64,000 nt of DNA from Niastella yeongjuensis (GTDB taxonomy: Bacteria > Bacteroidota > Bacteroidia > Chitinophagales > Chitinophagaceae): assembly GCF_900110245.1 (NCBI RefSeq), contig NZ_FOCZ01000008.1:186001-250000 (forward strand). Direction: 5' to 3'. A program made the position numbers and the translations under genes. Shown one piece after another: positions 43,450 through 53,529 of this stretch. Each line of letters starts with the position of its first letter. Within the stretch, counting starts at the first letter, position 1. The notes beneath the pieces were generated by a model. It was not told the origin of the DNA and did not search any database. It saw only the letters and a list, made by a program, of their open reading frames with translations.

Positions 43450-45147
43450 ATGAGAAATCTTTCAAAACAACCCTCGCATGATCTCGGTACCGCCTGGAAA
43501 ATTGCAGCGCCTTTACCCGGTGCTTACGAAAACATACTTACCAATGATGCATTACAGTTTTTAGTAGAACTGCAACGACGCTTCAACCAGGCCCGTAAAA
43601 TTTTATTAATGGAAAGAACCACCATCCAGCATCAACTCAACCATGGATGGAAACCTCATTTTCACAATGAAACGGCAGCTATCAGGGAAGGCGACTGGAC
43701 CATTGCTGAAGTACCTGCAGATTTGTTGGATAGAAGAGTGGAGATAACGGGCCCGGTGGAAAGAAAGATGATCATTAATGCGCTGAACTCAGGCGCCAGT
43801 ATATTTATGGCCGATTTTGAAGACAGTAATACCCCAGCCTGGGATAATACCATTCATGGGCAGATCAATCTGAAAGACGCCATTAACAGAACCATTAGTT
43901 ATGTTAATGAAAATGGGAAGGAATACCGGTTAAATGAAAAGACAGCCACGATGATGGTGCGCCCCAGGGGCTGGCATTTGGAAGAAAAACATATACTGAT
44001 CGATGGCGAACCAGTTAGCGCCAGCCTGGTTGATTTTGGCCTGTACTTCTATCACAATGCGAGAACGCTGCTTCAAAGTGGCACCGGTCCTTATTTCTAT
44101 TTACCCAAACTGGAAAGTTATAAAGAGGCCCGGCTGTGGAATAAGGTGTTTGAATTTGCCCAGGATTATTGCGGTATCCCGCAGGGAACTATCAAAGCTA
44201 CGGTGCTGGTAGAAACCATCCTGGCAGTGTTTCAGCTTCATGAAATATTATGGGAACTAAAGGAGCATTCAGCCGGTATGAACTGTGGCCGGTGGGATTA
44301 TATCTTTTCCTTCATTAAAAAATTCAGGAACAGACAAGGCTATGTTTTTCCTGACCGGGCACAGGTAACCATGACGGTTCCTTGTATGCGGATGTATACA
44401 CAGCTGGTAATACAAACCTGCCATAAAAGACAGGCGCATGCAATTGGTGGCATGGCTGCACAAATACCCGTCAGGAATGATGTTACTGCCAATGAAATGG
44501 CCTTTGAAAAAGTAAAGGCCGATAAACTTCGGGAAGTTAACGACGGGCACGACGGTACCTGGGTAGCGCATCCGGGTTTGGTGCCTGTTGCGTTGGAAAT
44601 ATTTAATGCCCACATGCCAGCTGCCAACCAGTTACATCGGAAGAGGGAGGATTTTAGTTGCACCGAAGCAGACCTGCTGCAGGTGCCGGCAGGAACTGTA
44701 ACAGAAGAAGGTATCCGTACCAATATATCCATTGGTATTCTGTACCTGGAAAGCTGGTTGCGTGGCAATGGTGCAGCCGCCATTTATAATTGTATGGAAG
44801 ATGCGGCAACAGCCGAAATATCGAGAACACAGCTGTGGCAATGGTTACAAAATCATACCACGCTTGTCGATGGACGGGTATTCAGCCAGGACTTATATGA
44901 ACGCTGGCGGGATGAAGAAATTGAAAAAATAAAACAAATGGTCGGTTCATTACAATACCAGCAGGGGCAATTTGTGCAGGCGATCTGTTTATTCAACAGG
45001 CAGGTAGTAAGTGACACGTTTGAGGAGTTTCTCACTTTGTCGGCTTATGATGCCATTCTTTTAAACAGGGAAGATAAAGCCTGCCAGGTACAGCTTAACA
45101 ATATAGAAGAGCTGGAAGAGAAGCCTGCTGCCTATAAGTATGCCTGA
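43450..45147 (+). CDS. aceB: malate synthase A
   Basis: 565 residues, slightly longer than the usual 530 or so. Family blocks: [88 protein letters not shown] (with catalytic Arg/Asp region) and [11 protein letters not shown]. Condenses glyoxylate with acetyl-CoA to give malate in the glyoxylate shunt. It is followed after 40 bases by isocitrate lyase in one operon, and regulated from the divergent ScfR-like gene. Confidence 0.97.
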   Translation: MRNLSKQPSHDLGTAWKIAAPLPGAYENILTNDALQFLVELQRRFNQARKILLMERTTIQHQLNHGWKPHFHNETAAIREGDWTIAEVPADLLDRRVEITGPVERKMIINALNSGASIFMADFEDSNTPAWDNTIHGQINLKDAINRTISYVNENGKEYRLNEKTATMMVRPRGWHLEEKHILIDGEPVSASLVDFGLYFYHNARTLLQSGTGPYFYLPKLESYKEARLWNKVFEFAQDYCGIPQGTIKATVLVETILAVFQLHEILWELKEHSAGMNCGRWDYIFSFIKKFRNRQGYVFPDRAQVTMTVPCMRMYTQLVIQTCHKRQAHAIGGMAAQIPVRNDVTANEMAFEKVKADKLREVNDGHDGTWVAHPGLVPVALEIFNAHMPAANQLHRKREDFSCTEADLLQVPAGTVTEEGIRTNISIGILYLESWLRGNGAAAIYNCMEDAATAEISRTQLWQWLQNHTTLVDGRVFSQDLYERWRDEEIEKIKQMVGSLQYQQGQFVQAICLFNRQVVSDTFEEFLTLSAYDAILLNREDKACQVQLNNIEELEEKPAAYKYA

Positions 45148-45187
45148 ACAGAACTGCATTACATCATCACTTAATAAAATTCAGTTT

Positions 45188-46465
45188 ATGTCGAAGGATC
45201 AACAAATATTGCAAATGACAAGCGAATGGGAAAATCACCCAAGATGGATTGGAATTGAGCGTCCTTACACTGCTGCGGAAGTTTTAAAACTGAGAGGCAG
45301 AATAAACATTGAATATTCCCTGGCCAGCCAGGGTGCCCAAAAGCTTTGGAATTTATTACATACACAACCATATGTGGCGGCGCTGGGGGCACTAACGGGA
45401 AATCAGGCTATACAGGAAGTAGCCGCTGGTTTAGATGCCATTTATTTAAGCGGCTGGCAGGTAGCTGCAGATGCCAATGCAGCGGGGACTATGTATCCCG
45501 ATCAATCTTTATATCCTGTAAATTCGGTTCCTGATGTTGTTAAGCGTATTAATAATGCATTGCTTCGTTGTGAACAGGTAGATTCAGTAAATGGTATAAC
45601 AACTACCGATTGGATGTGCCCGATCGTAGCAGATGCCGAAGCTGGTTTTGGCGGCAATCTGAATGCATTTGAATTAATGAAGGCTATGATTGAAGCCGGT
45701 GCCTCCGGGGTTCATTTTGAAGACCAGCTGTCGAGTGTAAAAAAATGCGGGCATCTTGGTGGTAAAGTACTGGTGCCGACCCAGGAAGCCATTAACAAGC
45801 TGGTGGCGGCACGCCTGGCAGCAGATGTAATGAATGCTTCAACCCTTGTGATAGCAAGAACAGATGCGGAAGCGGCCAATTTATTGACTTGTGATATTGA
45901 TGAAAGGGACCAGCCCTTTGTTACCGGCAAAAGAACCGGTGAAGGCTTTTATTATGTACGAAATGGGTTGCAACAATGCATAGCACGCGGCATTGCTTAT
46001 GCGCCGTATGCTGATCTGCTCTGGATGGAAACATCGCATCCGGATCTTGGCATGGCAAAAGAATTTGCGCAGGGTATTCATGAACGCTTTCCCGGAAAGC
46101 TACTGGCATACAATTGCTCTCCGTCCTTTAACTGGCGGGAGCACTTAAGTGTGGAAGAAATGGAAACTTTCCGCGAGGAACTGGCTGCCCTGGGTTTCAG
46201 GTTCCAGTTTATAACCCTGGCCGGTTTTCATGCATTGAATACCTCCATGTTCGAATTATCGAGGTCGTATAAAGAAAAGGGAATGGCAGGTTTTTCTGAA
46301 TTGCAGCAAAAAGAGTTTGCACTTCAGGCAGAAGGATTTAAAGCAGTAAAACACCAGAGCTTCGTAGGTACCGGTTATTTTGATACCGTGCAGAATATTA
46401 TTCAACAGGGTATATCATCTACAGTTGCCATGAGCAATAGTACCGAAACGGCTCAATTTCATTAA
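45188..46465 (+). CDS. aceA: isocitrate lyase
   Basis: 425 residues from the ATG at 45188 (a longer in-frame start at 45140 would overlap malate synthase and is less likely). The active-site signature [16 protein letters not shown] lies at about residue 187, preceded by [37 protein letters not shown]. Length matches the bacterial form of AceA. It splits isocitrate to glyoxylate and succinate; glyoxylate is used by the adjacent malate synthase. I see no isocitrate dehydrogenase kinase gene nearby. Confidence 0.97.
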   Translation: MSKDQQILQMTSEWENHPRWIGIERPYTAAEVLKLRGRINIEYSLASQGAQKLWNLLHTQPYVAALGALTGNQAIQEVAAGLDAIYLSGWQVAADANAAGTMYPDQSLYPVNSVPDVVKRINNALLRCEQVDSVNGITTTDWMCPIVADAEAGFGGNLNAFELMKAMIEAGASGVHFEDQLSSVKKCGHLGGKVLVPTQEAINKLVAARLAADVMNASTLVIARTDAEAANLLTCDIDERDQPFVTGKRTGEGFYYVRNGLQQCIARGIAYAPYADLLWMETSHPDLGMAKEFAQGIHERFPGKLLAYNCSPSFNWREHLSVEEMETFREELAALGFRFQFITLAGFHALNTSMFELSRSYKEKGMAGFSELQQKEFALQAEGFKAVKHQSFVGTGYFDTVQNIIQQGISSTVAMSNSTETAQFH

Positions 46466-46903
46466 AGTGATCAGGTAAAAAATTGTAAGGTAAAAGGCGA
46501 ATAAAGTTCGGTTTGCGATTGGAAGTCGAAGTAACTCTATTCTAACGACACTTACAATTCTTTTAGTTTTTATAATGTTATATTCTTAATTGCATTGATG
46601 GCGTTTGTTCCGGCTTCAATGGCATCCATCACTTCAAATACTCTATCACTCCAGCCTGCAATTAAATGAACAGTAGCGCAGACAACCTGCGCAGTGAAAT
46701 ATTATTTCTGATTTTTTAAAAGAGCGATTGGTATTCAGCGATATAAGTAAAGAATTATTTTTTCTGGAAGTCAGTATGAAATCATCTGCACAGTTCCATT
46801 GCGTATCTGAGTTACTAATAGAGCAGATGTAATGATAAGTTTACAATAAAACGCAAACGGGAATGCGAAAAGGACTATTTTGAGCCGGTAAAAACAAACC
46901 CTG
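46466..46903. other. intergenic region with a gene remnant
   Basis: About 440 bases after isocitrate lyase. No intact gene. It contains the short minus-strand coding remnant at 46570-46701. The rest is AT-rich with stops in every frame. Confidence 0.5.
46570..46701 (-). pseudogene. possible C-terminal gene remnant
   Basis: The minus strand reads about 43 codons ending VFEVMDAIEAGTNAINAIKN and a TAA, with protein-like composition (VHLIAGWSDRVFEVMD). The frame is blocked just upstream by a TAA and no start precedes it. I do not recognise the parent protein. It could be chance. Confidence 0.3.
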
Positions 46904-47464
46904 ATGAAAAAAGCGTCGTTAGCACTTGCAACCATATTGGTTATTTTGACTTCCTGCAAAGAGAACAAATCAACCAAAGAAACTGAATCAACCAAACAAA
47001 TCATCGCAACAGACAATCCTGACAGCCTGATAGGAAAGAAGGCCTATGTAAACCCCGTTGATAATAAAACGTATCAAACAGAAGGGGAATTCAAAGAATA
47101 CCATCCGGATGAATATAAAAAGTATGATGGCCCTGTACAGCCTCTCCAGATTATTTTGTTGACCGATCAAAACAAAATTCCGGCCATGATCAATATCGAT
47201 ACGTTGGCCGACTTTATTAAAGGCGCCGATGATGTGGTAATAAAACAATTGGCTGCAGTAAAAGACACGGGGGAGATCCTTGTTCAGTTCACCTTATTTG
47301 CCAATAAAAAAGCAGGTATTCGAATGTCTTATAAAGGAAACCTTAAAACAAAAGACCTGACCCTTGTATCCAATAAATTAGAAGCGTATGGCAGCCGTAT
47401 AAGAACAAAAAATGATTCCTGCATATTACAGGGCTTATATGGTATCAATGAAAAAAAGCAATAA
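46904..47464 (+). CDS. hypothetical lipoprotein
   Basis: 186 residues. Signal MKKASLALATILVILTSC with lipobox LTSC, then a Lys/Glu/Thr-rich spacer. The body contains VQPLQIILLTDQNKIPAMINIDTLADFIKG and VNPVDNKTYQTEGEFKEYHPDEY; I know no family for it. It is monocistronic with a strong terminator after it. Confidence 0.6.
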   Translation: MKKASLALATILVILTSCKENKSTKETESTKQIIATDNPDSLIGKKAYVNPVDNKTYQTEGEFKEYHPDEYKKYDGPVQPLQIILLTDQNKIPAMINIDTLADFIKGADDVVIKQLAAVKDTGEILVQFTLFANKKAGIRMSYKGNLKTKDLTLVSNKLEAYGSRIRTKNDSCILQGLYGINEKKQ

Positions 47465-47488
47465 GTAAAGTAACCCATTCCAGCCAGG

Positions 47489-47520
47489 GCCTTTCCGGTT
47501 AAATCGGAAAGGCTTTTTTT
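47489..47520 (+). terminator. terminator after the lipoprotein gene
   Basis: GCCTTTCCG pairs with CGGAAAGGC around GTTAAAT, followed by TTTTTTT. Confidence 0.92.
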
Positions 47521-47758
47521 ATTTTACGCAATCGTTTGCTCATGCATTTCCGGAGATATTTCTTTCTATTTCGAATATTCTAATCTTAAGTTTCAAAATG
47601 TTTCATTATTATTGCTCAGTAAACAAAATGAAACCAAAACGAAAGATTAAGTAATGGAAAGGAACTAAGAGTATACGAAACCGTAATACGCTTGATAAAT
47701 TAACCTGAATAACGGGATCCTGCTTCCTGTGTATACGAATTAATAAAAACCTAAGGAA

Positions 47759-50700
47759 ATGACTGACTTTCAACGATTGCTCGTCGTAAGACGACTAGCT
47801 ACTGCTTTGCTTTGTATTGCCGTACTACTCTCAACAACCTGCTCGCTACAGGCCCAGCAACAAACCATCTCCGGAAAAATAACCTCAGCCAAAGACGGAA
47901 CACCTATGCCGGGGGTAACTATTCAGGTTGCCGGAACAGGGCAGGGAGTCTCTACCAACACAGACGGCTCTTTTACCATTCGTGCCAACGCCGGCAGCAA
48001 ACTTGTTATTTCTTATATAGGATATCTTGATAAAGAGATAACCGTAAGCGGGGCCAATGCTGGTATAATAAAACTCGAAGAAGATAGTAAAGCCCTGAAT
48101 TCGGTTGTAGTGGTAGGGTATGGTACCCAAAAGAAAGTAAATCTTACGGGTGCCATCACCACGCTAAATATGGCCGATAAAGAAGGACAACCTATTACCA
48201 ACGTTAGTAATGCATTGAAAGGTATGCCGGGCCTGTATGTAAATCTTGGTAACAGCCAGCCGGGGGTAGACCGTTCAACCATTCGCATCCGTGGTGTGGG
48301 TACCCTTAATGAAAATGATCCGCTGGTACTGGTAGATGGTATTGAATATTCAATGGATGAACTCAATCCCAATGATATCGAATCAATCACCGTATTAAAA
48401 GATGCGTCTGCCGCCATTTATGGATCAAGGGCCGCCAATGGCGTTATACTGGTTACCACTAAAACCGGTAAAGGAGCCTCGCGGGTGAATTATAGTTATT
48501 ATAACGGGTTGCAAAAGGCAACGTATTTACCTGATGCCATCTGGGACCCTATTGCTTATATGAAATTGAAAAATCAGGCGGTAAAGAACGGTGGCAAACA
48601 AACACCTGATTATTCCGATGCCGAGATCGCAGAATATGAAGCCGGTATGGCGGGCGACCCTATTACCTATCCTTCCAATAACTGGTTCGATATTGCCCTG
48701 GGCAACGGTACTATTCAAAAACACGATCTGAACATTTCAGGTAGCTCAGATAAAGGGCAATACCGACTTTCTTTAGGCTATTTAGACAGAGATGGCATCC
48801 TGTTCGGACCGGGTAATCATGAAAATAAATATTCGCTGGGACTCAATACTTCTTTCAATGTAAACAGTAAACTGAAGGTAGGATTGACCCTCGATGGTTA
48901 TTACCGCAATTACACCGAACCGTTATACAACAGCATCTGGCAATATTTATTCCGCACGCTGCCCATCCTTACCGATCAGCTGGCCGATGGTAGGTATGGC
49001 AACTCGTGGCTGCGTACACCCGGCCGTAATAACTGGGAACATCCCCGGATGCTTTCTTTTAATGGATTAAGTAATAAAAAGATCCAGCGGTTCCTGTCAA
49101 CCGTATTTGCCGAATACAAACTGCCTTTCGATATCAAATACAATATCAAGTTTGGTGTAGATAAATATGATGGTTTGCTCGATCAGTTTACGCCCCGCAT
49201 GCAAACCTTTAATCCAAAAACACTGGCTGCCACCAACTGGAACAGTCCAACGACTGCCCCCCGTTCGGCCAAAACGGATTATAACGACATGAACATCCAC
49301 TTTTACAATACGTTGAACTGGCAGCATAAATTTAAAGAGCTGCACAATTTGTCGGTAATGGTGGGCGCCAGCTATGACAACTTTAGCACCGATACGTATT
49401 CTGCTACCATGGTCGGCTACCTGGATGGCACGTTGACGGCGCTCGATGCGGGCACTATACGGAATGCCATTGGGGGACATGATACAAAAGATGTACTGGA
49501 ATCTTACTTCGGCCGGCTCAATTATGATTATGATGGAAAATATCTGTTTGAAGTGTCCTTCCGGAATGATGGCTCTTCCCGTTTTGCAGACGGCCGTCGC
49601 TGGGGTTTTTATCCGGCTGCTTCTGCAGGCTGGCGCATTGACCGGGAATCATTCTTTCAGTCGAAGTTCATCGATCTGTTGAAACTGCGGGTATCTGCCG
49701 GCAAGTTAGGTAACCAGGCCGTTCCATTGTACAGCTATGAACCATCAGTGCTGCTGTCGCAGGATTACAGTTATAACAAGGTGTTGTCGTCTGGCGCAGC
49801 TGTAATTGGTTATGCCGACCCTACCATTAGCTGGGAGTCTACCACTACCTATGATGTAGGTACCGATCTTGCTCTGTGGAACAACCGTATCAATCTTACG
49901 CTTGACTGGTATAAGAAGCGTACCAATGGAATTCTGCGACAGGTGAACCTGCCTGCCCAGGTGGGTAACCTGAATGGTCCGCAAAAGAATGTAGGTTCCG
50001 TTGATAACAGCGGTATTGAAGTAACCCTGGGTTACCACGATAAAATAGGTCAGGTAGATTATGAAGTGAACGGTAACATTGCCTATAATAAAAACAGCGT
50101 AGTTGACCTGGGTGGCCAGATCCTATATAATGATGGCACCAACTTATCTACCATCACCAAAGCGGGCACGCAAATGAATGCCTATTATTTGCTGGAAGCG
50201 GATGGCATTTTCCAAAGCGATGCCGAGGTGGCAGCCAGCGCTTTTCAAAGCAACGCTACCAAAGCCGGTTATATTAAATACAAGGACCAGGATAAAAACA
50301 ATATCATCAATGGTGATGACCGCATTGTGGTTAAAAATTCCTCTATCATGCCTAAGTATACATTTGGCTTTGGCTTTAATGTAGGCTATAAAGGATTTTC
50401 ACTCAGTGGATTTTTCCAGGGTGTAGCGGGGATCAAAATTTATCCCACTGCCAACCTTGCTTTTCCATTTAACAATGGTGCCAATGCTACCTGGGAATGG
50501 GCTACTGATGCATGGACACCCGATAACCCCAATGCGCGCCTGCCCATCGTTACTGAAAGCACCGGTAACCAGGACAATTTCCAATCATCTACTTTCTGGT
50601 TGCGTGATGGTTCTTACCTGCGGATGAAAAATATCCAACTCAGTTATGCCGTGCCAGCCAAATGGTTATCAAAAGTAAAGATCAACAGGGTAAATGTATT

Positions 50701-50833
50701 TGTCAATGCAGAGAACTGGTTAACGTTTACGAAGTACAAAGATTTCGATATCGAGTCTGTTGTGAACGCTTCTACTTTGTATCATTATCCAATGCTGAAG
50801 ACATTAAGCGGCGGGGTGAATGTTACTTTTTAA
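47759..50833 (+). CDS. SusC/RagA-family TonB-linked outer membrane transporter
   Basis: 1024 residues from the ATG at 47759. Signal peptide, then a carboxypeptidase-regulatory domain (TISGKITSAKDGTPMPGVTIQ), the SusC plug signature VVVVGYGTQKKVNLTGAITTL, IRIRGVGTLNENDPLVLVDGI, and AAIYGSRAANGVILVTTKTG, then a 22-strand TonB barrel ending YHYPMLKTLSGGVNVTF. No STN domain precedes it, so it is not set up for sigma/anti-sigma signalling. It imports an oligosaccharide (or peptide) with the SusD partner 25 bases downstream. The nearby glucanases suggest glucan oligosaccharides, which is inference. The 290-base leader holds an inverted repeat GTTTCAT / ATGAAAC at 47600-47634. Confidence 0.95.
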   Translation: MTDFQRLLVVRRLATALLCIAVLLSTTCSLQAQQQTISGKITSAKDGTPMPGVTIQVAGTGQGVSTNTDGSFTIRANAGSKLVISYIGYLDKEITVSGANAGIIKLEEDSKALNSVVVVGYGTQKKVNLTGAITTLNMADKEGQPITNVSNALKGMPGLYVNLGNSQPGVDRSTIRIRGVGTLNENDPLVLVDGIEYSMDELNPNDIESITVLKDASAAIYGSRAANGVILVTTKTGKGASRVNYSYYNGLQKATYLPDAIWDPIAYMKLKNQAVKNGGKQTPDYSDAEIAEYEAGMAGDPITYPSNNWFDIALGNGTIQKHDLNISGSSDKGQYRLSLGYLDRDGILFGPGNHENKYSLGLNTSFNVNSKLKVGLTLDGYYRNYTEPLYNSIWQYLFRTLPILTDQLADGRYGNSWLRTPGRNNWEHPRMLSFNGLSNKKIQRFLSTVFAEYKLPFDIKYNIKFGVDKYDGLLDQFTPRMQTFNPKTLAATNWNSPTTAPRSAKTDYNDMNIHFYNTLNWQHKFKELHNLSVMVGASYDNFSTDTYSATMVGYLDGTLTALDAGTIRNAIGGHDTKDVLESYFGRLNYDYDGKYLFEVSFRNDGSSRFADGRRWGFYPAASAGWRIDRESFFQSKFIDLLKLRVSAGKLGNQAVPLYSYEPSVLLSQDYSYNKVLSSGAAVIGYADPTISWESTTTYDVGTDLALWNNRINLTLDWYKKRTNGILRQVNLPAQVGNLNGPQKNVGSVDNSGIEVTLGYHDKIGQVDYEVNGNIAYNKNSVVDLGGQILYNDGTNLSTITKAGTQMNAYYLLEADGIFQSDAEVAASAFQSNATKAGYIKYKDQDKNNIINGDDRIVVKNSSIMPKYTFGFGFNVGYKGFSLSGFFQGVAGIKIYPTANLAFPFNNGANATWEWATDAWTPDNPNARLPIVTESTGNQDNFQSSTFWLRDGSYLRMKNIQLSYAVPAKWLSKVKINRVNVFVNAENWLTFTKYKDFDIESVVNASTLYHYPMLKTLSGGVNVTF

Positions 50834-50858
50834 TAACCTGAATTAAAATATTGCTGAT

Positions 50859-52424
50859 ATGAAAAAGTTTGTTTTAATAATTACTATAACCGGATATATA
50901 CTGGCTGGTTGCAACAAGTCACTGCTGGATACAAAACCAACCGACCGTTATGTTGAAAGTACCTTCTGGACTACACCCGAAGCAGTAACCGCGGGTCTTA
51001 CTGCCTGTTATTCCTCCATGCGGGGAGCAGGCCTGTATGGCAGCACGGCTATTCCGTTATTTGAAGAAGCTGCTTCACCCAATGCGTATACCTATGGAAA
51101 TGACCAGGGATTTAATTCTATTGCCAAAGGGCAGCAATCACCCACTACGGGCGGGATCATTACAAACCGCTGGGCCAGTTGTTATGGAGGAATTGGCCGT
51201 TGCAATACCTTCCTGGTAAAATCAGGCCCGGTGAACATGGACGAAGCTTTAAAGAAACGTATGCGGGGCGAAGTACAATTTTTAAGGGCATTATATTATT
51301 ACATGTTACAGGTGCACTATGGTGATGTGCCTTTGATCCTCGATCCACCCGATCCTGTTACCCAGGCCAGTTTGGAACGCACTCCCCGCGCACAGGTTGT
51401 TGCCCAGATCCTAAGTGATCTTGACAGTGCGGCGTTGGTTTTGCCTGCTAAAAACGCCTCCGCCGACATAGGAAAAGCAACAAAAGGGGCCGCGTTAGGG
51501 CTGAAAGCAAGGGTATTGCTTTTTGAAGCCAGTCCTTTACTTAATACGGGCAGTGATAATAACAAATGGAAGAATGCCGCCAATGCTGCAAAGGCTGTAA
51601 TGGACATGGCATCTGCTGCAGGATACGCTTTATACCCTGGTTACCGCGAATTGTTTTTACCCGCCTATGAAAACAATCAGGAAGTAATGTTCGATGTACA
51701 ATACATGTACCCCGATCAGGGCAATTCATTTGACCTTATTTGCCGCCAGTATAACTCCAATGCACCTCTGCTCGATCTGGCCAATGCTTATGAAATGAAG
51801 AGCGGGTTACCTATTACAGATCCTGCTTCGGGGTATGATCCTACAAAACCATACGACAACCGCGACCCGCGTTTGTACGCAACGATCGTTTACCCGGGTG
51901 ATGTTTATATGGGCGTAAAGGTTACAGACAGCCGTTTTGCCATTACCGGATACGGCATGAAGAAGTATAGCATCTACGATAATGGAACGCCACCTGCAGG
52001 TATGTCAGATTTGAAAGATGGCCAGTCGGAAACCAATTTCATCATCTTACGTTATGCTGATATTTTGTTGATGTATGCAGAAGCGCAGAATGAATTTGCC
52101 GGTCCTGATGCCACCGTGTATGATGCCATCAACAAAGTACGTAAAAGAGCCGGTATGCCTAATATTGTTTCCGGTTTTACCAAAGACCAGTTACGGGAGA
52201 TCATCAGACACGAACGCCGGATCGAATTTGCAGGCGAAGCTTTATACTATAATGATCTGAGAAGATGGAAAACTGCGGAAGTGGCTTTAAATGCAACCAT
52301 TTATAATTATAAAGGAGCCGCCATTGAAACCCGCAAGTTCAATGCAGCCAGAGATTATTGGTGGCCCATTCCACAAACACAACGCGATCTGAACCCTAAT
52401 CTGGCGCAGAATCCAAATTATTGA
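50859..52424 (+). CDS. RagB/SusD-family surface lipoprotein
   Basis: 521 residues. Lipobox LAGC after a short signal. Family features: the N-terminal LLDTKPTDRYVESTFWTTPEA block, TPR-like helices (LRALYYYMLQVHYGDVPLI), and the C-terminal RADILLMYAEAQNEFAG ... RKRAGMPNI ... RHERRIEFAGEALYYNDLRRWK block. SusD forms the lid that captures glycans over the SusC barrel. It follows the SusC gene by 25 bases; no further gene of the locus follows before the terminator. Confidence 0.95.
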   Translation: MKKFVLIITITGYILAGCNKSLLDTKPTDRYVESTFWTTPEAVTAGLTACYSSMRGAGLYGSTAIPLFEEAASPNAYTYGNDQGFNSIAKGQQSPTTGGIITNRWASCYGGIGRCNTFLVKSGPVNMDEALKKRMRGEVQFLRALYYYMLQVHYGDVPLILDPPDPVTQASLERTPRAQVVAQILSDLDSAALVLPAKNASADIGKATKGAALGLKARVLLFEASPLLNTGSDNNKWKNAANAAKAVMDMASAAGYALYPGYRELFLPAYENNQEVMFDVQYMYPDQGNSFDLICRQYNSNAPLLDLANAYEMKSGLPITDPASGYDPTKPYDNRDPRLYATIVYPGDVYMGVKVTDSRFAITGYGMKKYSIYDNGTPPAGMSDLKDGQSETNFIILRYADILLMYAEAQNEFAGPDATVYDAINKVRKRAGMPNIVSGFTKDQLREIIRHERRIEFAGEALYYNDLRRWKTAEVALNATIYNYKGAAIETRKFNAARDYWWPIPQTQRDLNPNLAQNPNY

Positions 52425-52446
52425 TAGTTAGCCTTCACATAAAAAA

Positions 52447-52478
52447 GGGCTGTCCGCTTAATCGGTCAGCCTTTTTCT
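52447..52478 (+). terminator. terminator of SusCD locus 1
   Basis: GGCTGTCCG pairs with CGGTCAGCC (one mismatch) around CTTAAT, followed by TTTTT. Confidence 0.85.
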
Positions 52479-52501
52479 ATTTAACCCTTGGTTAAAAATA
52501 G

Positions 52502-52532
52502 TTGCCATTGTCAACTTATTTTATTTCCTTTG
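52502..52532 (+). promoter_or_regulatory. promoter with overlapping MarR-type operator
   Basis: TTG at 52502-52504, a 20-base spacer and TTCCTTTG at 52525-52532 (one mismatch to TAnnTTTG) give a plausible promoter. TTGCCATTGTCAA at 52502-52514 overlaps the minus-33 element and differs in one base from the reverse complement of the palindrome at 53071-53083. Confidence 0.5.
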
Positions 52533-52553
52533 TATGGAGAAAAGGGAAATATT

Positions 52554-53066
52554 ATGAAGACAATTGCATTGGATGACATTACTATCAGAACTCAATTACT
52601 GCCGGGTGACCTTGGTTACGTAGCCTATCTGCATGGCGATTTGTATACCAAAGAGAACGGGTACGGATTGAGCTTTGAATCGTATGTGTTGAGCGGCCTG
52701 GGCGAATTTGGCCACGACTATGATCCCGGGAAAGACCGCATCTGGATGTGTGAACATGAAGGCAAAAAAGTAGGTTTTCTATTGGCACAACATCGGCCAG
52801 CCGCGGTGCAACTTCGCTACTTTATCTTTTTACCCGAGTATAGAGGCGTCGGTCTGGGTAAGAAACTGATGACTGGATTTATCGATTTCATGAAACAGTG
52901 CGGTGTAAGTCACGCCTATCTATGGACTACCGATGAACAACTTGCCGCTATTAGCCTGTACACCCGCTTTGGGTTTAAACTAACAGAAGAAAAACCTTCC
53001 CGGTCTTTTGGCAAACCCCTCACCGAAAGACGTTATGACCTGCACCTGCCTAAAGAAGGAAAATAA
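52554..53066 (+). CDS. GNAT-family N-acetyltransferase
   Basis: 170 residues from the ATG at 52554. The acetyl-CoA loop is visible as RYFIFLPEYRGVGLGKKLM (family V/I-xxxxRGxGxG), followed by the C-terminal YLWTTDEQLAAISLYTRFGFKL. The start is preceded by a promoter with a MarR-like site. The MarR gene follows by 24 bases. Fused MarR-GNAT proteins are known in Bacteroidota and this pair looks like the unfused form. Confidence 0.9.
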   Translation: MKTIALDDITIRTQLLPGDLGYVAYLHGDLYTKENGYGLSFESYVLSGLGEFGHDYDPGKDRIWMCEHEGKKVGFLLAQHRPAAVQLRYFIFLPEYRGVGLGKKLMTGFIDFMKQCGVSHAYLWTTDEQLAAISLYTRFGFKLTEEKPSRSFGKPLTERRYDLHLPKEGK

Positions 53067-53070
53067 TTGA

Positions 53071-53083
53071 TTGACAATGTCAA
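53071..53083. promoter_or_regulatory. palindromic MarR-type operator
   Basis: TTGACAATGTCAA is a perfect 6-bp inverted repeat with a central base, located in the 24-base gap between the GNAT stop and the MarR ATG. Its near-copy overlaps the promoter of the GNAT gene. Confidence 0.55.
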
Positions 53084-53090
53084 CCAGTAT

Positions 53091-53528
53091 ATGAAAGACA
53101 AAACTAAATTGATACAGGATATCCGTGAGTTTAACCGGTTCTATACCCGGTTGATCGGTTTACTGGATGGGCATCTGCTGGATAGCAATTATTCGCTTGC
53201 AGAAGCACGCATACTCTATGAGATCTATACCGGAAGACAAATAAGCGCCTCTCAAATTGTTTCCACCTTAAGTATGGATAAAGGCTATGTCAGCCGTATT
53301 TTAAAGAAGTTTGAAAAGGATGGCCTTATTAGCAAAGAGAACTTTTCTACCGACGCCCGGGTTTCCCTGCTGGCGTTGTCGGAAAAAGGTCTTAAGGTGT
53401 TCCATACCTTAAACCAGGCGTCTAACAACCAGGTAGATACCCTGATAACTCCTTTGGCCATCACAAAACAAAAAGAATTGGTTATGCATATGCAGGAGAT
53501 CATGCAGATCCTGAATGGACAACAGTAA
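53091..53528 (+). CDS. MarR-family winged-helix regulator
   Basis: 145 residues from the ATG at 53091 (an upstream TTG at 53067 would place the palindromic operator inside the coding region). Winged helix: YSLAEARILYEIYTG, ISASQIVSTLSMDKGYVSRILKKFEKDGLISK, and the wing DARVSLLALSEKGLKVF. MarR dimers bind short palindromes and are released by ligands; the pair of similar sites here suits autoregulation with the GNAT gene. It converges on the AlkC gene with one base between the stop codons. Confidence 0.92.
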   Translation: MKDKTKLIQDIREFNRFYTRLIGLLDGHLLDSNYSLAEARILYEIYTGRQISASQIVSTLSMDKGYVSRILKKFEKDGLISKENFSTDARVSLLALSEKGLKVFHTLNQASNNQVDTLITPLAITKQKELVMHMQEIMQILNGQQ

Positions 53529-53529
53529 T

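Noticed and set aside
47600-47634. Inverted repeat GTTTCAT / ATGAAAC upstream of SusC in locus 1.
   Set aside because: Only 7-bp arms with a 21-base spacer in AT-rich DNA; too weak to claim as an operator.
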